A DNA stretch of 64,000 nucleotides, from NCBI GenBank assembly GCA_018842655.1, contig JAGTWN010000004.1, positions 2,914,001 to 2,978,000 on the forward strand, written 5' to 3'. Shown one piece after another: positions 61,075 through 64,000 of the stretch. Numbering within the stretch: the first letter of the stretch is position 1; each line of letters starts with the position of its first letter. A program made the position numbers and the translations under genes. Under the pieces are notes generated by a model. That model saw only the letters and a list, made by a program, of their open reading frames with translations. It was not told where the DNA came from and did not search any database. The DNA is from Candidatus Pantoea haifensis. Its GTDB lineage: Bacteria; Pseudomonadota; Gammaproteobacteria; Enterobacterales; Enterobacteriaceae.

Positions 61075-62577
61075 ACGACTAATTCCTCGCTGTGTTGCTT
61101 ACCTACGGCTGCCGCCATCAGGCTCTCCTGCGTGGCATGTTCACGGTTAAACTCACCGCTTAAGCGGCCTTCGTGCATCACCAGAATGCGATCGCTCATG
61201 CCTAATACTTCAGGCATTTCCGACGACACCAGAATGATGCTGAGTCCTTCAGCCTTGAATTGATTGATTAACTGATAAATCTCTTTTTTGCACCGACATC
61301 AACGCCACGTGTCGGTTCGTCAAGGATCAGCACATTCGGGCGTGTCATCAAACCGCGCGCAATCGCCACTTTTTGTTGATTTCCGCCAGATAGCAGGCCA
61401 ATGGGCTGTTCCATGGAGGGGTTTTGACGTTGAACAGGCGGATAAAGTCGCCCACGGCCAGTTGCTCTGCGGCGTGCTTGAGGTTGCCAGCGCCGTGGCT
61501 GAAGTAACGTAAAGCGGTTAGCGACATGTTCTCTTTTACTGACATGCCCAGCACCAGGCCGTCGCGCTTACGATCTTCTGAGATATAGACGATGCCGTTT
61601 GCCAGGCCGTCCTGTGGCGAACGCGTAACAATTTCTCGTTCGCCTAACCACACTTTTCCTTCGCTGCGTGGCAGTGCACCGTACAGCACCTTCATGAGTT
61701 CGGTTCGGCCCGCGCCCATCAAACCGGACACGCCCAGAATTTCACCTTTACGCAGGCAAAAACTGACGTTATGTACGCCCGGCCCACTGAGATTTTCGAC
61801 TTTCAGGCGCACATCGCCTGGTGCCTGTTCGAGGTGCGGATACTGATCTTCCAGTTTTCGCCCCACCATCATTTCGATCAGGCTCTCTTCTGTCAGATCG
61901 CTAACGGCGCGTTCAGCAATAAACTGACCGTCGCGAAACACCGTAACATCATCACAAATTTCAAAAATCTCTTTCATGCGATGCGAGATATAAACGATGC
62001 CGCAGCCCTGCGCTTTGAGTTCTTTGATGACATGAAACAGCGACAGCGTTTCGGTATCAGTCAGCGCATCTGTCGGCTCATCCATAATGATGACCTGCGA
62101 TTTAAAGCTCAGAACTTTAGCAATCTCGACCATTTGCTGATCGCCAATTGACAGATCGCCTACCAGCTTGTGGCTGTTAAACCGCAAATTGAGTCGTTTC
62201 AGTAATGCGTCCGCTTCGGCGTACATTCGCTTCCAGTCGATGCGACCCATGCGGTTTACAAATTCACGACCAAGAAAAATGTTCTCTGCCACGCTAAGCT
62301 GTGGGATCAGGTTGAGTTCCTGATGGATGATGCCAATGCCCGCTTCTTGCGACGCTTTCGGCCCGCTAAATGTCGTTTCGTTACCCAGCCACCGTAGCGA
62401 TCCGGCATCCCGGCTGTAGATACCGGTCAGCACTTTCATCATGGTTGATTTGCCTGCGCCGTTTTCACCCACCAGCGCCATCACACGTCCGGGATAAACC
62501 GCCAGCGATGCGCCTTTCAGTGCTTTTACGCCCGGAAACGATTTCTCGATTTCTGTGAGTTGCAATAAAGGTTGCAT
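61071..62577 (-). CDS. rbsA: Ribose ABC transporter ATP-binding protein RbsA, two frameshifts
   Basis: Double-cassette ATPase of the ribose importer. First cassette: Walker [10 protein letters not shown] near residue 37, signature LSIGDQQ, Walker [13 protein letters not shown]. Second cassette: degenerate GLMGAGRTE, then, after the breaks, [15 protein letters not shown] and [17 protein letters not shown]. Breaks: G4 at 61418-61421 (one more base gives [19 protein letters not shown]) and T6 at 61284-61289 (one more gives [13 protein letters not shown]). Restored length about 502 residues. ATG 62577 chosen on homology; it overlaps nothing upstream, and rbsD ends 8 bases before. Confidence 0.93.
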
Positions 62578-62584
62578 AACGGCC

Positions 62585-63004
62585 TCAGAAAGTGACACCG
62601 GCGCTCAGGATGACATTCGCAAACGGAGAGCACTCCCCGCTGCGAATGACCGCCTGACTACGCTGAGTGTGTTGTTTGAACTGCTCATGGCTGGTGTAAC
62701 TTACGGCAATGGTATTTCCCTGGTGCTGTTGCAAGGCTTCGAGCACAGCGATCAGTGCGCTGTGGAGCTGCGGATTGTGCAGCTTAATCTCCTCCGCAAT
62801 CAGGGCACTCTCAACCTGCATCTCCAGCGCGACAGCATTGACCACCTGTATAAAATCGGGCGTACCTGGGGTAAGCGCCAAATCGATGCGCTGTGGCCCA
62901 GCCGGAATTGGCAAGCCAGCATCGGCTATGGTAAGCGTATCCGTGTGTCCCAGACGGGCAATCACAAAGGAGAGTTCAGCGTTTAACAAGCGACCTTTTT
63001 TCAT
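62585..63004 (-). CDS. rbsD: D-ribose pyranase
   Basis: Interconverts pyranose and furanose forms of ribose, supplying the furanose that RbsK uses. 139 residues, [34 protein letters not shown] with the catalytic His near residue 20 and the conserved LPIP turn, ending [10 protein letters not shown]. First gene of rbsDACBKR. Intact. Confidence 0.97.
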   Translation of the reverse strand: MKKGRLLNAELSFVIARLGHTDTLTIADAGLPIPAGPQRIDLALTPGTPDFIQVVNAVALEMQVESALIAEEIKLHNPQLHSALIAVLEALQQHQGNTIAVSYTSHEQFKQHTQRSQAVIRSGECSPFANVILSAGVTF

Positions 63005-63019
63005 CTATTCACTCCACAG

Positions 63020-63031
63020 CGAAACGTTTCG
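63020..63031 (-). promoter_or_regulatory. RbsR operator 1
   Basis: Perfect LacI-type palindrome CGAAACGTTTCG, 16 bases before the rbsD start, positioned to block transcription. Confidence 0.82.
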
Positions 63032-63096
63032 CTGACAGCAGTGTATGAAAAGCCGTTATCAACTCAATCGTGTAATAAAAGAAATGTGATCGTTAT

Positions 63097-63108
63097 CGAA
63101 ACGTTTCG
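63097..63108 (-). promoter_or_regulatory. RbsR operator 2 (upstream)
   Basis: Second copy of CGAAACGTTTCG, centred 77 bases from operator 1. A TGTGA half-site at 63086-63090 suggests nearby CRP control. Confidence 0.75.
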
Positions 63109-63139
63109 CGCTTAGCGGGAGGGATTTGAGTTAAGCGTG

Positions 63140-63176
63140 ACGTGAAAAGAAAAGCAGGACCACCGTAGCGGTCCTG
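63140..63176 (-). terminator. Terminator after the ygiW-like gene
   Basis: Minus strand: CAGGACC...GGTCCTG stem (63155-63176) followed by CTTTTCTTTTC. Confidence 0.8.
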
Positions 63177-63186
63177 AAGAGAAGGA

Positions 63187-63582
63187 TTAAGGCAGTTTCT
63201 TAACGTGTTTGACGTCCAGTTCGATGCTGTTGAAATCTTTATCCAGCTCACCGGTCAGCTCAACACGGTCTTTAGGCGAAACAGTCTGGCCATTCCAGCG
63301 TTTATGGTCAATCTCCACTGTCATCGTGCCGGTTTGATCGCGGAACTGATAATCTTCGTCCCCCGTCTGCTTTTCCAGCTGGCCTCGTACCGTGATCCAG
63401 CTGTCATCTTTCATCTCTTCAGCCTGCTTTACGGTCACGACGCTGGTGCTGTCAGCATTAAATCCACCCTGTTGCACCTGCGTTTTCGGTGCGTCGGGAT
63501 CAATAAATCCACCTTGCTGAGCGGCAAAAACCGGGGCGGACGCCAACATGACAATAGCTAACAGTGCAGCTTGCTTTTTCAT
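63187..63582 (-). CDS. ygiW: YgiW/VisP family periplasmic OB-fold (BOF) protein
   Basis: 131-residue secreted protein. Signal peptide MKKQAALLAIVMLASAPVFA is followed by AQQGGFIDPDAPKTQVQQGGF and a bacterial OB-fold: MKDDSWITVRGQLEKQTGDEDYQFRD, TVEIDHKRWNGQTVSPKDRVELTGELDKD. E. coli/Salmonella YgiW (VisP) is a stress-tolerance protein that binds peptidoglycan sugars in Salmonella. Start 63582 chosen at the signal peptide; an earlier in-frame start at 63636 is unsupported. Divergent from qseB, as in E. coli. Confidence 0.9.
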   Translation of the reverse strand: MKKQAALLAIVMLASAPVFAAQQGGFIDPDAPKTQVQQGGFNADSTSVVTVKQAEEMKDDSWITVRGQLEKQTGDEDYQFRDQTGTMTVEIDHKRWNGQTVSPKDRVELTGELDKDFNSIELDVKHVKKLP

Positions 63583-63642
63583 ACTTTCACCTCTTTTTAT
63601 GAACCTGTTTCCGTTTTGCTGTACCCAGTTAAACACAGAGTT

Positions 63643-63659
63643 CTTAACGGGATCTTAAG
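63643..63659 (+). promoter_or_regulatory. Candidate QseB/PmrA-type tandem site
   Basis: CTTAACGGGATCTTAAG contains two CTTAA half-sites separated by 6 bases, the spacing of PmrA/QseB-family boxes. It lies about 86 bases before qseB in the divergent promoter region. Confidence 0.55.
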
Positions 63660-63744
63660 GCGAAAAAAGAGCATTTTTTTGTGAAAGCCGCTGTACAAGC
63701 CGCGTCGTGCTTCGTATAACTCGCTTTCACTGAAGGGAAAATCG

Positions 63745-64000
63745 ATGCGCATTTTATTAATAGAAGATGATCGCTTAATTGGCGACGGCATTAAAGCGGG
63801 GCTCAGTAAACTGGGTTTCAGTGTCGACTGGTTTATCTCTGGCGAAGCGGGGTATCAGGCATTAGAGGCTGCGCCCTGGGATGCAGTGATCCTTGACCTC
63901 TCTCTGCCAGAACGCGACGGACTGGATATTTTACGTCAGTGGCGTCAGCAGGGACACGACGTGCCAGTTTTAATTCTCACAGCACGTGATGCGCTTGATC
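63745..64000 (+). CDS. qseB: Response regulator QseB (3' end outside window)
   Basis: OmpR-family regulator, N-terminal 85 residues visible. Receiver domain: [29 protein letters not shown] with the acidic pair, phospho-acceptor Asp51 in [14 protein letters not shown], and the Thr switch in [11 protein letters not shown]. coli QseB responds to QseC. GAAGGGAAA precedes the ATG. The PmrA paralog is the alternative, but the ygiW neighbour favours QseB. Confidence 0.9.
   Translation, partial: MRILLIEDDRLIGDGIKAGLSKLGFSVDWFISGEAGYQALEAAPWDAVILDLSLPERDGLDILRQWRQQGHDVPVLILTARDALD

Overview
The window is a chromosomal segment of an enterobacterium, most likely Erwiniaceae (Pantoea/Erwinia-like). The evidence is the type of lipopolysaccharide core genes (waaQ-wabG-waaA-waaE-coaD), E. 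coli-like gene order inside blocks, an enterobacterial 16S rRNA, and Spot 42 and CsrC RNAs. The genus is an inference from recalled sequences, not a search. No plasmid, prophage, insertion sequence or CRISPR array was seen.

Layout. 1-4.8 kb: LPS inner-core genes and coaD. 4.8-13.8 kb: mutM-rpmG-rpmB, radC, coaBC-dut-slmA, pyrE-rph, a nupC-type transporter, a DUF3574-like lipoprotein, yicC. 13.8-19 kb: accessory stretch with an lpxP-type acyltransferase, a D-amino-acid deaminase-like gene broken by an in-frame TAG, a SRPBCC protein, an unknown small gene, a truncated Wzx flippase and 0.6 kb of non-coding DNA. 19-30.7 kb: yicG, ligB, gmk-rpoZ-spoT-trmH-recG, xanP, yicH. 30.7-50.2 kb: fabY/yiiD-dtd-yihY-yihX, typA, glnALG, hemN, yihI, csrC, engB, spf, polA, dsbA-srkA, yihD, mobAB. 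50.3-55.7 kb: an rRNA operon on the minus strand (16S-tRNAGlu-23S-5S) with P1 and P2 promoters. 55.8-63.1 kb: hsrA and the rbsDACBKR ribose operon. 63.2-64 kb: ygiW-like gene and the start of qseB.

The dominant anomaly is technical. At 25 sites in 20 conserved gene units, including the essential polA, dut and coaBC, the reading frame breaks at a homopolymer run, almost always as if one base were missing. Restoring the base restores the full family protein each time. The apparent CoaBC-Dut fusion is one of these. The sequence therefore looks like an uncorrected assembly from homopolymer-error-prone reads. Frameshifted genes are listed as whole genes with the break position.

Two lesions do not fit that pattern and may be real gene decay: the in-frame TAG in the deaminase-like gene and the wzx fragment.

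Functionally the window joins envelope biogenesis (LPS core, lipid A acylation, DsbA), nucleotide and CoA metabolism, translation and stringent response (rpmBG, rRNA, RelA/SpoT), nitrogen regulation (glnALG with NtrC sites), carbon-storage sRNAs and ribose uptake. No convincing undescribed system was found; the best leads are a 58-codon membrane ORF upstream of hemN, paired ribose operators, and the rRNA operon that joins rrnC-type and rrnA-type flanks.
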